Positions 17,791 to 25,294 of a stretch of DNA of 64,000 nt are shown piece after piece. Every line of letters begins with the position of its first letter. Position 1 is the first letter of the stretch. The translations under genes were made by a program, and so were the position numbers. Below the pieces are notes generated by a model that was given only the letters and a program-made list of their open reading frames with translations, was not told the origin of the DNA and made no database searches. The DNA is from Paradesertivirga mongoliensis (GTDB lineage: Bacteria > Bacteroidota > Bacteroidia > Sphingobacteriales > Sphingobacteriaceae), in assembly GCF_024436395.1 (NCBI RefSeq), contig NZ_JAFMZO010000002.1:372001-436000 (forward strand), read 5' to 3'.

Positions 17791-18545
17791 ATGAAAACCA
17801 GTAATATACTCTTATTATCCGCAATAGCGGTTGCGATCATTTGTTTGGTTGCGTACAATTTCGAACTGAAAGCCGAATACTTAACGATTAAAAAACGTGG
17901 GATCGAATATTATAAGGACAATCGTTTTAACGAATATCACCAGGTTAAAATAAGCAAGTTTGAAAACTTGGATTTCCTTGCAGCTAACTGTATTCGGGTA
18001 AACGTTGAATATGGGGAAAAAGAAGCTGTATGGGTTAGGAAATGGGACAAAGACTATATAAAGGTAAATCAAGACGGCAATACCGTTAGCGTAAGTCTAA
18101 ATAAAAAAGGGATGGAAAAGCTATCAGACAACCGGGAATTGAAGTCGTTATTATCAGTCCAAGAATTAATCGAATAAATACAAGTACAGTTTCTGTTATC
18201 TCGGAGAAAGACGGTAGAAAGTCCACTACAATAAAAAATATGGGTGTCTATAACCAGATATCGGGCTTTGCTCAAGACTCCATTCAGCTTAATATAGCGA
18301 GTCATGTACAGATGCACCTTGATAAAAACGAGATGCAATATTTGAATATAAGAGTGGGAGATGAAAAAGGAGACGGAAGCTTGAGAATTGCTTCAGACAA
18401 CACTATCCAGTCTCTAAAATTGAATGTCCTGGCAAAAAGCACGGTAGAAATATTAGATAGTGACATCCAAAAAATCGACCATAAACTGTCGGAAGGGGCA
18501 ATAGTCGCCTTTAGAGGGAAAGTTTTATCCCTGCTAAATAATTGA
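17791..18545 (+). pseudogene. Frameshifted gene: membrane-anchored protein at the end of the ABC/GntR operon
   Basis: The frame from 17791 encodes an N-terminal membrane helix (ILLLSAIAVAIICLVAYNF) and about 115 more residues, then stops at 18177. A second frame reads on from upstream of 18140 (IEVVIISPRINRINTSTVSVIS) to 18545 with normal codon use and no start of its own until 18240. Together they make one protein of about 250 residues with a C-terminal beta-helix-like part, as found after GntR genes in related operons. The frame change must lie between about 18103 and 18140; a run of six A's at 18103-18108 is a likely slip site. It may be a real mutation, a programmed shift, or a sequencing error. 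Confidence 0.7.
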
Positions 18546-18550
18546 GACAT

Positions 18551-18588
18551 AAAAAAACGGGAGCACCAATGGAACTCCCGTTTTTTTC
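18551..18588. terminator. Bidirectional intrinsic terminator
   Basis: acgggag (18557-18563) pairs with ctcccgt (18575-18581), flanked by A's on the left and T's on the right. It serves the operon ending at 18545 and the convergent YtxH gene. Confidence 0.85.
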
Positions 18589-18596
18589 TTTGCAGT

Positions 18597-18932
18597 TTAA
18601 ACTGCGGGCTCAGTTTCTGTAGAGCCGTTCACTCTCGTTTTTACATTATCAACGGCCTGATTCTTTAAATCTGCCAGTTTATCAATTCCTTGTCTCGCTT
18701 TATCACGAACAGTGCCGCTAAAGCCGTTAACCGAATCTGCAATGGTACTGCGAGTTTCTGAACCAGCAGATGGAGCGAAAAGAATTCCCAGGATCCCTCC
18801 TACTGCCAATCCTATAGCGGCCACTGCAATTAACTTCGCAGTTTCGTCATTATTATTACTTCTTGAATTTGTGCGGGTTACATCTTTAAATAGAGATTCC
18901 GCATCGCTTAATAGCTCTTTGTAGTTTTTCAT
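18597..18932 (-). CDS. YtxH-domain protein
   Basis: The 111-residue protein has a polar N-terminus, a glycine-rich hydrophobic helix (LIAVAAIGLAVGGILGILFAPSAGSETR) that is the YtxH signature, and a Lys/Asp/Gln-rich C-terminal amphipathic helix. YtxH proteins are small membrane-associated proteins induced by general stress. It lies convergent to the ABC operon and shares its terminator. Confidence 0.88.
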   Translation of the reverse strand: MKNYKELLSDAESLFKDVTRTNSRSNNNDETAKLIAVAAIGLAVGGILGILFAPSAGSETRSTIADSVNGFSGTVRDKARQGIDKLADLKNQAVDNVKTRVNGSTETEPAV

Positions 18933-19053
18933 AATATTTGTGTTAAGTGGATGAATGATGATATCTGATTAAAAGCCATTCTATATAATTTAAACAGCTG
19001 ACTATATTAATAACAGCTTATTCTAAGAATAGTTCTATAAATCTGGACTTAAG

Positions 19054-19281
19054 CTAGCGAAATGATTGCCTGAAAGCGACCAGAACCTCCAAAAACACAT
19101 CACGGTCCAGATCACCCCCTGCAGGGCGATCTGGCGGAACCGGCACTCCCCTCTTGTATACTACCGGAAACATGCTAATAAAATCCTTTAAAGAAAACTC
19201 ATAGCTGAGCCAGGAGTATTTATTGTAAATGTCAGACAACCGCATTTCAAATAGTTTGGTTCGGTATGGATCGTAGTGCAT
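19054..19281 (-). CDS. Small hypothetical protein downstream of the muramidase
   Basis: The frame encodes 75 residues rich in aromatic and charged amino acids, without signal peptide or membrane helix. The ATG at 19281 lies 80 bases after the muramidase stop on the same strand, so co-transcription is possible. I recognise no family. It is not holin-like, since it lacks hydrophobic helices. The call rests on a clean frame in otherwise empty sequence. Confidence 0.4.
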   Translation of the reverse strand: MHYDPYRTKLFEMRLSDIYNKYSWLSYEFSLKDFISMFPVVYKRGVPVPPDRPAGGDLDRDVFLEVLVAFRQSFR

Positions 19282-19361
19282 TGGTGTGTAAAAAATGGAA
19301 TAACACAGATTTGTAATGGGAGTTTACCTGAGCTCAAAATTTTCAGAAACTGTAACAGAAG

Positions 19362-19919
19362 CTAAGTGGAAGAAGAATCAAATGGCTTAATCCGGCTGAA
19401 CCAGCTTTTCCTAAATCGGGCCTGCGAGGGATTGGCGGCTATTATCTGGTTATATTTTTCTGCGCGGAGGACGTTAATTGCATCATACAAAACCTTCGGC
19501 TCCATTGCGTTAGCTCCTGCGAGCGTTACCGGGCCGATAATGCTATCTACTAAAACTGCAGGGACAATGGCGCTCTGCAAAAATTTTGATGCGCGTCCGA
19601 CGCCCATGTTCACTGCTATATCAAACAGTTGATTTGCAACTTGCTGCGAGTTGATTGAGTCCAGCTTTATAACATCCCAATAGTTGCCTTTGTAAAATTG
19701 CAGAATCTGGCCATTCAGTTCAATATCGTTTGCCAATGCTTGATTCAGATTGTCGGGGCTTGCGAGCTTAATTTTATCTATTATAGCCCAACCCCGCCAT
19801 TGTGGCCAGAAGGTGCGTGTAATTCCCCGCCAGGTTTCTCCGCCTCTGTCTAGCGGGTCGTTTGCATACCCGCCTTCGTTCTGCATTGTGATGCGATAGG
19901 CTTCCTTAAAATCTGCCAT
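19362..19919 (-). CDS. Glycosyl hydrolase 108-type muramidase (endolysin-like)
   Basis: The 185-residue protein has the GH108 opening MQNEGGYANDPLDRGGETWRGIT, where the Glu in EGGY is the catalytic acid, and the C-terminal peptidoglycan-binding part (DSIIGPVTLAGANA, NVLRAEKYNQIIAANPSQARFRKSWFSR). The family includes TtsA and phage-type endolysins, which cut the glycan strands of peptidoglycan. There is no signal peptide and no holin or phage gene nearby, so it is a lone domesticated or secretion-linked enzyme. A TATATTTG promoter element lies upstream on the minus strand (19990-19997). Confidence 0.88.
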   Translation of the reverse strand: MADFKEAYRITMQNEGGYANDPLDRGGETWRGITRTFWPQWRGWAIIDKIKLASPDNLNQALANDIELNGQILQFYKGNYWDVIKLDSINSQQVANQLFDIAVNMGVGRASKFLQSAIVPAVLVDSIIGPVTLAGANAMEPKVLYDAINVLRAEKYNQIIAANPSQARFRKSWFSRIKPFDSSST

Positions 19920-20319
19920 ATATATTTGCAGGTTGGCTAATATAACTCATCGTTGCAGGTCAGAAGTAGTAATTAATGCCTGCTTAGCTCAAATATAAGA
20001 ATACAATTGAAATGGAAAAACAAGATTTTTTTTGAGATTACTGCACTAAAAATCAGACTATTTGTAATAGTTATGTCTTTTTGGAACTAAATAATATGCA
20101 ATAAATCACGCAAAATTCCACTATAATAGACATTCCCGGAATACTCAAAAATTGGGCTTAAAGGTTTTAAACCCATAAAAAGAGGCATAACAAGTAGTCG
20201 AACACCTCGAAAAAGCCCAAAAACGCCTCTTATTTCTGAGAGGTCTGAGGCAAAATAAATAAAAATACGCCCCGTTTAAGTTTCAAACAATCTAACAAAC
20301 ACATATTGTATGCCGCAAT
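19920..20319. other. Intergenic region between divergent cell-wall hydrolase genes
   Basis: This 400-base AT-rich stretch holds, on the minus strand, a TATATTTG -7 element (19990-19997) for the muramidase. On the plus side the last 170 bases are rich in complementary segments and look like a structured leader for the glucosaminidase gene (see 20152-20251). No reading frame was seen. Confidence 0.5.
20152..20251 (+). other. Possible structured 5' leader of the glucosaminidase gene
   Basis: ttgggctt (20152-20159) can pair with aagcccaa (20213-20220), enclosing gagg/cctc (20182-20185 with 20205-20208). Next, gcctc (20225-20229) can pair with gaggc (20247-20251). The segment agaggc at 20181 is also complementary to gcctct at 20225, so two exclusive folds exist. 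No known riboswitch family is recognised, and no T-run follows. Confidence 0.3.
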
Positions 20320-20925
20320 ATGATGAGTGAAAACAAAAGGTTCTATTTAAAAAAACATCTTATGAAAAAATTTGAAGGTCTAAAAAAAGTAAGCAAGAGA
20401 AAAGTTTTATACTACGCTTTGATTGTTTCTATTAGCTACGGCATTGGAAATTATGTCTCACCAGTATCATCGGTATCAGCAACTGAAAATTATGTAAAAA
20501 CCGATTCCACTACTCAACAATTCTCTGAAGAGGCAATGCTTTCTTTTATGAAAGAACTTAAAATCAAATACCCTGAAACAGTTTTAGCGCAGGCTAGATT
20601 AGAAACAGGAAACTTTACATCGGACATCTTCAAAGAAAATCATAACTTATTTGGAATGAAGGTGGCTGGAAAGAGACCTACTTCAGCTATCGGAGTACAC
20701 AGAGGCCATGCACAATACAGAGACTGGAAAGATTCGGTGATTGACTATGCATTATTTCAAAGCTATATAATCGCTAAATTGCCTAAAAACAACATCCAGG
20801 AGTACAGAAACTATATACAAAAGTTTTATTCAGAAACATCTGATTACTTAACTCGTATTGACAGAACGATTAAACACGACAGGTCAAAAATAGCTTTAGC
20901 TTACCAGATGAATGGAGCATTCTAA
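20320..20925 (+). CDS. Glucosaminidase-domain protein (peptidoglycan hydrolase)
   Basis: The 201-residue protein has a basic N-terminus, one signal-like hydrophobic segment (VLYYALIVSISYGIGNYV), and then a glucosaminidase domain with YPETVLAQARLETGNFTSDIFKENHNLFGMK; the Glu in RLETG is the expected catalytic residue. It should cut the N-acetylglucosamine bond in peptidoglycan from the periplasmic side. It is divergent from the GH108 muramidase gene. ATG codons at 20320 and 20323 are both possible starts. Confidence 0.88.
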   Translation: MMSENKRFYLKKHLMKKFEGLKKVSKRKVLYYALIVSISYGIGNYVSPVSSVSATENYVKTDSTTQQFSEEAMLSFMKELKIKYPETVLAQARLETGNFTSDIFKENHNLFGMKVAGKRPTSAIGVHRGHAQYRDWKDSVIDYALFQSYIIAKLPKNNIQEYRNYIQKFYSETSDYLTRIDRTIKHDRSKIALAYQMNGAF

Positions 20926-20943
20926 AGCAAAATAATATTTAGA

Positions 20944-20978
20944 AAGATGCCTGGCAGAAACGCCGGGCATCTTTTGTT
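20944..20978 (+). terminator. Intrinsic terminator
   Basis: aagatgcctggc (20944-20955) pairs with gccgggcatctt (20962-20973, one G-U pair) and is followed by a T-rich tract, 19 bases after the glucosaminidase stop. Confidence 0.85.
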
Positions 20979-21067
20979 TTCACCCAGTCCTGCATTGGCT
21001 GCACGGGTGGATCGAATTACAAATTTCACAAACATTTACCTAGTTCTCAATATTCTCATTTTATGAC

Positions 21068-21088
21068 AATCAGTCGTTATCACTGATT
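21068..21088. promoter_or_regulatory. Inverted repeat ahead of the HtrA protease gene
   Basis: aatcagt (21068-21074) and actgatt (21082-21088) are a perfect 7-base inverted repeat with a 7-base spacer, 12 bases before the start codon. It may be a regulator site for envelope-stress control, or a leader hairpin. Confidence 0.35.
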
Positions 21089-21100
21089 AAATAGAAGATT

Positions 21101-22597
21101 ATGAAGAACATAGGATTAATACTTGCAACAGGTTTAATATCCGCCGTAGCTGCCGTCGGAGGATACAGGTATATTGACAACAGAGAAAGCGAAAGCCCCG
21201 AGCTTCTGCCGGAAAACAATTACAAAGTCAACTTCGCAAACTATACAGAAACGCCCTCCCCGGCTGCAACCGAATTCACGCAGGCGGCAGCCGCAGTAAC
21301 ACCAGCCGTTGTACATATCAAGACAACCTATACCGGCTCGCAAAGCAGGCGTAATCCAATAGAAGAGTTTTTTGGCGGCCCGGGTTCAGGCACACCTGCA
21401 CGAGCGTCGGGTTCGGGGGTACTTGTAAGCGCCGATGGATATATCGTTACAAATAACCATGTAGTTGAAAACGCTTCTGCAATAGAAGTTGTATTGCCCG
21501 ACAGGCGATCTTTTGCAGGCAAACTGATTGGCCGTGATCCCAGCACCGACCTGGCCCTTATAAAAGTGGAGGGTTCGAATTTACCGGTAGTTGCCATGGG
21601 GAATTCTGATGAAGTACAGGTGGGTGAATGGGTTCTTGCTGTGGGGTATCCCTTATCTCTTAATTCGACTGTTACAGCAGGCATAATAAGTGCAAAAGGC
21701 CGGAGTATAGGGATCCTCGACCAACCGGGTCAGGGAAATCCTGGTGCTACCCCGGGTGTAAGCACTGCCATAGAATCTTTTATCCAGACAGATGCCGCTA
21801 TTAATCCCGGAAACAGCGGAGGAGCGCTGGTAAATACCAATGGCCAGTTAATAGGGATAAATGCTGCTATTGCTTCGCAAACCGGAAGTTATGCAGGCTA
21901 TGGTTTTGCTATTCCTATCAATCTGGCAAAAAAGGTAATTAATGACCTGCGGAGCTACGGCGAGGTAAGACGTGGCTTTTTGGGAGTTAGCTTTCCTACC
22001 CCCGCGACCGAAGATGAGCGATTACGCGAGCAAGGTATAAATCCAGGCTCCGTTCAGGGAGTATATATTATGGATGTACAAAGCGGCGGTGCAGCCGCAG
22101 CGGCGGGCTTACGGGCCGGAGACATTATCCAGAGTATTGACGGTGTACGAGTTAATTCCTCGTCGGAGTTTTCTGAAAGAATAGCGAGACATCGGCCTGG
22201 CGACAGGGTTGAACTCACCTACCTTAGAAACGGCCGGACTACTACCACAAGCGCAACTTTGAAAGGAGAGGAAGAAACAGAAAGGCTTGCCAGAAGCACC
22301 AGCACAACAGCGCTACGAAGCAAATTGGGCGTCAGCGTTAGTCCTTTGCCAGCAAGGGCAAAACAGTATTACAGGTTAAACTCTGGCTTACTGGTTACAG
22401 CAGTAGAACGGGGAAGTTTCTTTGAAAGATATGGCTTAACCAGAAATACCATAATTACCCAGGTAAACGGACGACCGGTAAACAACGCTGCCGAACTGGA
22501 TGCTGCACTTGCTTTATCAAGGAACGGCGTAGCCAGGCTCGAAGTGATCAGTCCGGAGGGAATGCGGTACCTGGTTAATTTCCCTTTGGGAGCTTAG
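21101..22597 (+). CDS. Periplasmic serine protease, HtrA/DegP-DegQ family
   Basis: The 498-residue protein has an N-terminal membrane or signal segment, a trypsin-like domain with the catalytic triad His (TNNHVVENA), Asp (DPSTDLALIKV) and Ser (NPGNSGGALV), and two PDZ domains; the first contains AAAAGLRAGDIIQSIDG and the second GLLVTAVERGSFFERYGL. Members degrade or refold damaged envelope proteins. The Gly-rich LA loop (GGPGSGTPARASGSG) is of normal short length. It is monocistronic, with its own hairpin after the stop. Confidence 0.95.
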   Translation: MKNIGLILATGLISAVAAVGGYRYIDNRESESPELLPENNYKVNFANYTETPSPAATEFTQAAAAVTPAVVHIKTTYTGSQSRRNPIEEFFGGPGSGTPARASGSGVLVSADGYIVTNNHVVENASAIEVVLPDRRSFAGKLIGRDPSTDLALIKVEGSNLPVVAMGNSDEVQVGEWVLAVGYPLSLNSTVTAGIISAKGRSIGILDQPGQGNPGATPGVSTAIESFIQTDAAINPGNSGGALVNTNGQLIGINAAIASQTGSYAGYGFAIPINLAKKVINDLRSYGEVRRGFLGVSFPTPATEDERLREQGINPGSVQGVYIMDVQSGGAAAAAGLRAGDIIQSIDGVRVNSSSEFSERIARHRPGDRVELTYLRNGRTTTTSATLKGEEETERLARSTSTTALRSKLGVSVSPLPARAKQYYRLNSGLLVTAVERGSFFERYGLTRNTIITQVNGRPVNNAAELDAALALSRNGVARLEVISPEGMRYLVNFPLGA

Positions 22598-22605
22598 ATT
22601 AATCG

Positions 22606-22674
22606 GGGTGTCGATGAAGACGATTATCTTTACTGTGACGAAGTAGAAATAACGTACTTTTTCGACACCCTTTA
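22606..22674 (+). terminator. Long-range hairpin after the protease gene
   Basis: gggtgtcga (22606-22614) pairs with tcgacaccc (22662-22670), enclosing a smaller aagta/tactt stem and followed by ttta. It is a probable terminator or 3'-end stabiliser for the HtrA gene. Confidence 0.6.
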
Positions 22675-22716
22675 TAACTTTCACAAAAGATATCTTTCGC
22701 TTAGTCCGCGACTTCC

Positions 22717-23934
22717 CTATGTCGTTACGTTTATAGAATCAACATGCTGCGCAGCGATCACCTTTCCTAACTTTTCCAGGGCAATAACCATCTTAGGCTC
22801 TTCAACATTAGAAAAATTCAATCTCAACGTCTGCTTGTCGGGATTGTGTGCGTAAAATGCATCTCCCGGCACAAACAGGATTTGTTCTTTAAGAGCCAAA
22901 TCCAAAAACACTCTCGCAGAAAGGCCTTCAGGTAAACGGAGCCAGCAAAACATTCCACCCTGAGGCCGCGTGTAGCTCACAGCGAATGGGAAATGATGAT
23001 GTAAACATTCCAGCATAGTATCTCGCTGACGCTTATATGTAGCCCTGATACAGCTTATATGCGTATCCAGGTTGTACCGATTCAAAAACTCGTTGAGAAT
23101 AAATTGCGTGAGATTACCCGAATGCAGATCTGATGCTTGTTTTAAAATGGTCGCTTTTTTAATAATTTCAGGACTGGCGATCATCCATCCCAATCGTAAA
23201 CCAGGAGCGATAATTTTAGAGAAAGACCCGAGCAATATGGTTTGCCCGGGCAAATAAGAATAAACAGGCATTCGCTTTTCTTCGTTAAATGAGAGTTCGC
23301 CGTAAGGATCATCTTCCACAAATACGGTTTGATAAGCCTTCAGAATTTCAGCTACTTTTTGTCGTTTCTGATCGCTATAGCTAATCCCGGTAGGGTTCTG
23401 AAAGTTCGGAACCCCATAAAGCAACTTCACGTGGTCTGTTCTCAAAACCCCGGCAAGTTCGTCCGTATTAATGCCGTCCTCTTCCAGAGTTATTTCCCGC
23501 AACTCTGCTTCAAACATAGCAAAGCACTGCAAAGCCCCAAGATACGCCGGCCGCTCCACCAGAACTTTATCTCCCGGATTTAGAAATAACTTGCAAATCA
23601 GGTCGAGAGCTTGCTGTGACCCATTGGTAATTAAAACCTGCTCTGCCAAAATATCAAGGTTGTACAGTTGTTTGTACCGGTTTGCGATACTTAGCCGTAA
23701 GGAATAAAGCCCTTCCGACTCTGCGTACTGAAGTGCTTTGGGGCCATATTCATTGAAAACATGGGCGGCACATTCGGCAAGTTCGGCTACGGGAAATAAC
23801 GCGGGGTTAGGCAATCCGCCGGCGAAAGAAGTTATTCGCGGATCGGACGCTACTTTTAAAATCTCGCGGATAAACGATTGGGGAACCTGGTCTACCCGGC
23901 TTGCAAATGCATTTTGTTGTGTTGTGGGGTTCAT
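22717..23934 (-). CDS. PLP-dependent aminotransferase (fold type I, LysN/2-aminoadipate-like)
   Basis: The 405-residue enzyme carries an N-terminal FAGGLPNPALFP and the PLP-binding Lys in LLGSFSKIIAPGLRLGW; YGVPNFQNPTGISYS holds the Asn and VEDDPYGEL the Asp of the cofactor site. These are typical of the LysN/KAT/AvtA-like group that acts on 2-aminoadipate, aromatic or branched-chain amino acids. It lacks the N-terminal GntR domain of MocR proteins. Upstream are two tiny Val/Ile/Leu-rich reading frames, each followed by a terminator, so amino-acid-dependent attenuation is likely and points to a branched-chain or aliphatic substrate. The exact substrate is inferred. Confidence 0.9.
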   Translation of the reverse strand: MNPTTQQNAFASRVDQVPQSFIREILKVASDPRITSFAGGLPNPALFPVAELAECAAHVFNEYGPKALQYAESEGLYSLRLSIANRYKQLYNLDILAEQVLITNGSQQALDLICKLFLNPGDKVLVERPAYLGALQCFAMFEAELREITLEEDGINTDELAGVLRTDHVKLLYGVPNFQNPTGISYSDQKRQKVAEILKAYQTVFVEDDPYGELSFNEEKRMPVYSYLPGQTILLGSFSKIIAPGLRLGWMIASPEIIKKATILKQASDLHSGNLTQFILNEFLNRYNLDTHISCIRATYKRQRDTMLECLHHHFPFAVSYTRPQGGMFCWLRLPEGLSARVFLDLALKEQILFVPGDAFYAHNPDKQTLRLNFSNVEEPKMVIALEKLGKVIAAQHVDSINVTT

Positions 23935-23950
23935 ATGATTTATTTATGTA

Positions 23951-23982
23951 CAAAAAAAGCCTCCCGTTTTTGGCGGAAGGCT
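23951..23982 (-). terminator. Attenuator terminator 2, directly before the aminotransferase gene
   Basis: On the minus strand agccttccg (23982-23974) pairs with cgggaggct (23966-23958, one G-U pair), followed by seven T's. It lies 17 bases before the start codon at 23934, so transcription must pass it to express the enzyme. The 5' arm region (tggcggaa on the plus strand, 23971-23978) is complementary to the end of leader peptide frame 2. Confidence 0.85.
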
Positions 23983-24010
23983 GATGAATTAAAGGCTATT
24001 ATTTCCTATA

Positions 24011-24091
24011 TCAATCTCCCCGCCAGGATAACCCCACCACGACAATTGCCAGAATGACTGCAGAAAAACTGATATATTGATTTTTATCCAT
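24011..24091 (-). CDS. Leader peptide 2 (26 aa), Val/Ile/Leu-rich
   Basis: An ATG at 24091 opens a 26-codon frame that begins MDKNQY and contains AVILAIVVVGL before the end SWRGD. The Ile, Val and Leu codons cluster 10-20 codons in. The last codons before the stop (TGG CGG GG) can pair with the 5' arm of the following terminator. A ribosome stalled at the Val cluster would leave this strand free; one that reaches the stop would cover it. This is the layout of an attenuation leader. A small membrane peptide is the alternative. Confidence 0.6.
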   Translation of the reverse strand: MDKNQYISFSAVILAIVVVGLSWRGD

Positions 24092-24102
24092 TTTGTAATA
24101 AC

Positions 24103-24132
24103 AAAAAAAACCCGGCCAAATCTGGACGGGTT
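24103..24132 (-). terminator. Attenuator terminator 1
   Basis: On the minus strand aacccg (24132-24127) pairs with cgggtt (24114-24109), with an inner cca/tgg extension and eight T's after the 3' arm. It lies between the two leader peptide frames. Its 5' arm (gacggg on the plus strand, 24125-24130) is complementary to cccgtc at 24158-24163, which overlaps the stop codon of leader frame 1. Confidence 0.8.
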
Positions 24133-24161
24133 TTAATTTATGTTTTTATATAACACCCCCG

Positions 24162-24218
24162 TCAATCAGCACTTAGTGCGACTGCAACGACAGAAATGAT
24201 ATATAGATTTTGCTTCAT
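24162..24218 (-). CDS. Leader peptide 1 (18 aa), Val/Ile/Ala-rich
   Basis: The frame reads MKQNLYIISVVAVALSAD and stops. Its ATG lies 6 bases after the -7 promoter element, so the transcript is probably leaderless or nearly so. Two Ile and three Val codons sit in the middle. The sequence overlapping the stop codon can pair with the 5' arm of terminator 1. The same design is seen in leader 2. Confidence 0.55.
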   Translation of the reverse strand: MKQNLYIISVVAVALSAD

Positions 24219-24224
24219 ATCTTT

Positions 24225-24256
24225 CAAATATAGAAGATTAACTTATAAATTACAAT
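24225..24256 (-). promoter_or_regulatory. Promoter for the leader/aminotransferase unit
   Basis: On the minus strand ATTG (24256-24253), a 20-base spacer and TATATTTG (24232-24225) match the Bacteroidota promoter. Transcription would start near 24220, about 2 bases before leader peptide 1. Confidence 0.7.
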
Positions 24257-24269
24257 GAAATATAAATTT

Positions 24270-25124
24270 CTACAAAACGGCAGAAGGCGTTTTTTCGGAT
24301 ATAAATTCTAACAAATCCTGATTGAGCTCTTCCCTGTTAGTTAGAAACAAACCGTGCGGCGCATCTTCATAAACAATATATTTTGCACCCGAAATAAGGC
24401 GTGCTGCCTGCTCGCCGGTGGGTTCGATAGGCACAATTTTGTCGCTGTCGCCATGAATAATAAGTGTAGGAACGTTGACAGTGTGCATTTCAGTTCTGAA
24501 ATCTGTTTCACCAAAAGCGTGAACGCAATCAATTGTAGCTTTAGGCGAAGCCTGCATCGCAAGCATCAAATTCCAATCGAGCATCGCCTGACTTACCTGA
24601 TGACTTATCAGATTTACCCCATAAAACATCTTGGAAAATCCGGACAAGAAAGAAGCACGATCTTCCTGGATATTACTAATCATTTCGTGAAAGGCCTCTA
24701 AAGGGACTCCATCCGGATTATCCTCTGTTTTAAGGGTATAGGGCACTATCGATGCAAGGAGAATTACTTTAGACACTCGCGCACCGCCATGACGGCTAAA
24801 ATATCTTACTACTTCGCCACCTCCCATCGAAAATCCAACCAAAGTTACATTTTCAAGTTCAAGCTGATCCAGAACTGCTTTTAAATCGTCGGCGAAGGTG
24901 TCGTAATCATAACCATTCCATGGTTTATCAGATTTACCAAATCCCCGGCGGTCGTAAGCAATACATCTTAAACCCATTTCCGGAAGCACACGCATTTGAT
25001 GCTCCCACATTTGATGATCTAACGGCCAGCCGTGAATAAAAACTACAGGGTTTCCTGAACCCCAATCTTCGTAATATAGATTAAGCGGTGTTCCGTCTGC
25101 ATTTTGAGATGTGATAAATTTCAT
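24270..25124 (-). CDS. Alpha/beta hydrolase, cofactor-free haloperoxidase-like
   Basis: This 284-residue protein shows VVFIHGWPLDHQMWEHQ (oxyanion region), YDRRGFGKSDKPW, the nucleophile elbow GFSMGGGE, the acid in IIHGDSDKIVP, and the catalytic His in APHGLFLT. The motif set fits cofactor-free haloperoxidase/perhydrolase-like esterases. No signal peptide is present. It is upstream of the attenuator promoter on the same strand, but the aminotransferase unit has its own start. Confidence 0.9.
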   Translation of the reverse strand: MKFITSQNADGTPLNLYYEDWGSGNPVVFIHGWPLDHQMWEHQMRVLPEMGLRCIAYDRRGFGKSDKPWNGYDYDTFADDLKAVLDQLELENVTLVGFSMGGGEVVRYFSRHGGARVSKVILLASIVPYTLKTEDNPDGVPLEAFHEMISNIQEDRASFLSGFSKMFYGVNLISHQVSQAMLDWNLMLAMQASPKATIDCVHAFGETDFRTEMHTVNVPTLIIHGDSDKIVPIEPTGEQAARLISGAKYIVYEDAPHGLFLTNREELNQDLLEFISEKTPSAVL

Positions 25125-25294
25125 TTGGTGATTTTTATAGATAAAACTATATACAAACCCACTGAAACGCAGAATGTTTGCTTATCGAAAAGTTTGGCAT
25201 CGGAACATCTCAGAACCATAGATTTTCGATATCCAAAGCTCTTGTAATACCATAAAGTAAAAGACGCTACCCGAAGCGACCTCCATAAGTATTC

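Noticed and set aside
19054-19919. The GH108 enzyme and the small gene after it as a prophage lysis cassette.
   Set aside because: No holin-like protein, phage structural gene or integrase is nearby, and the small protein has no membrane helix.
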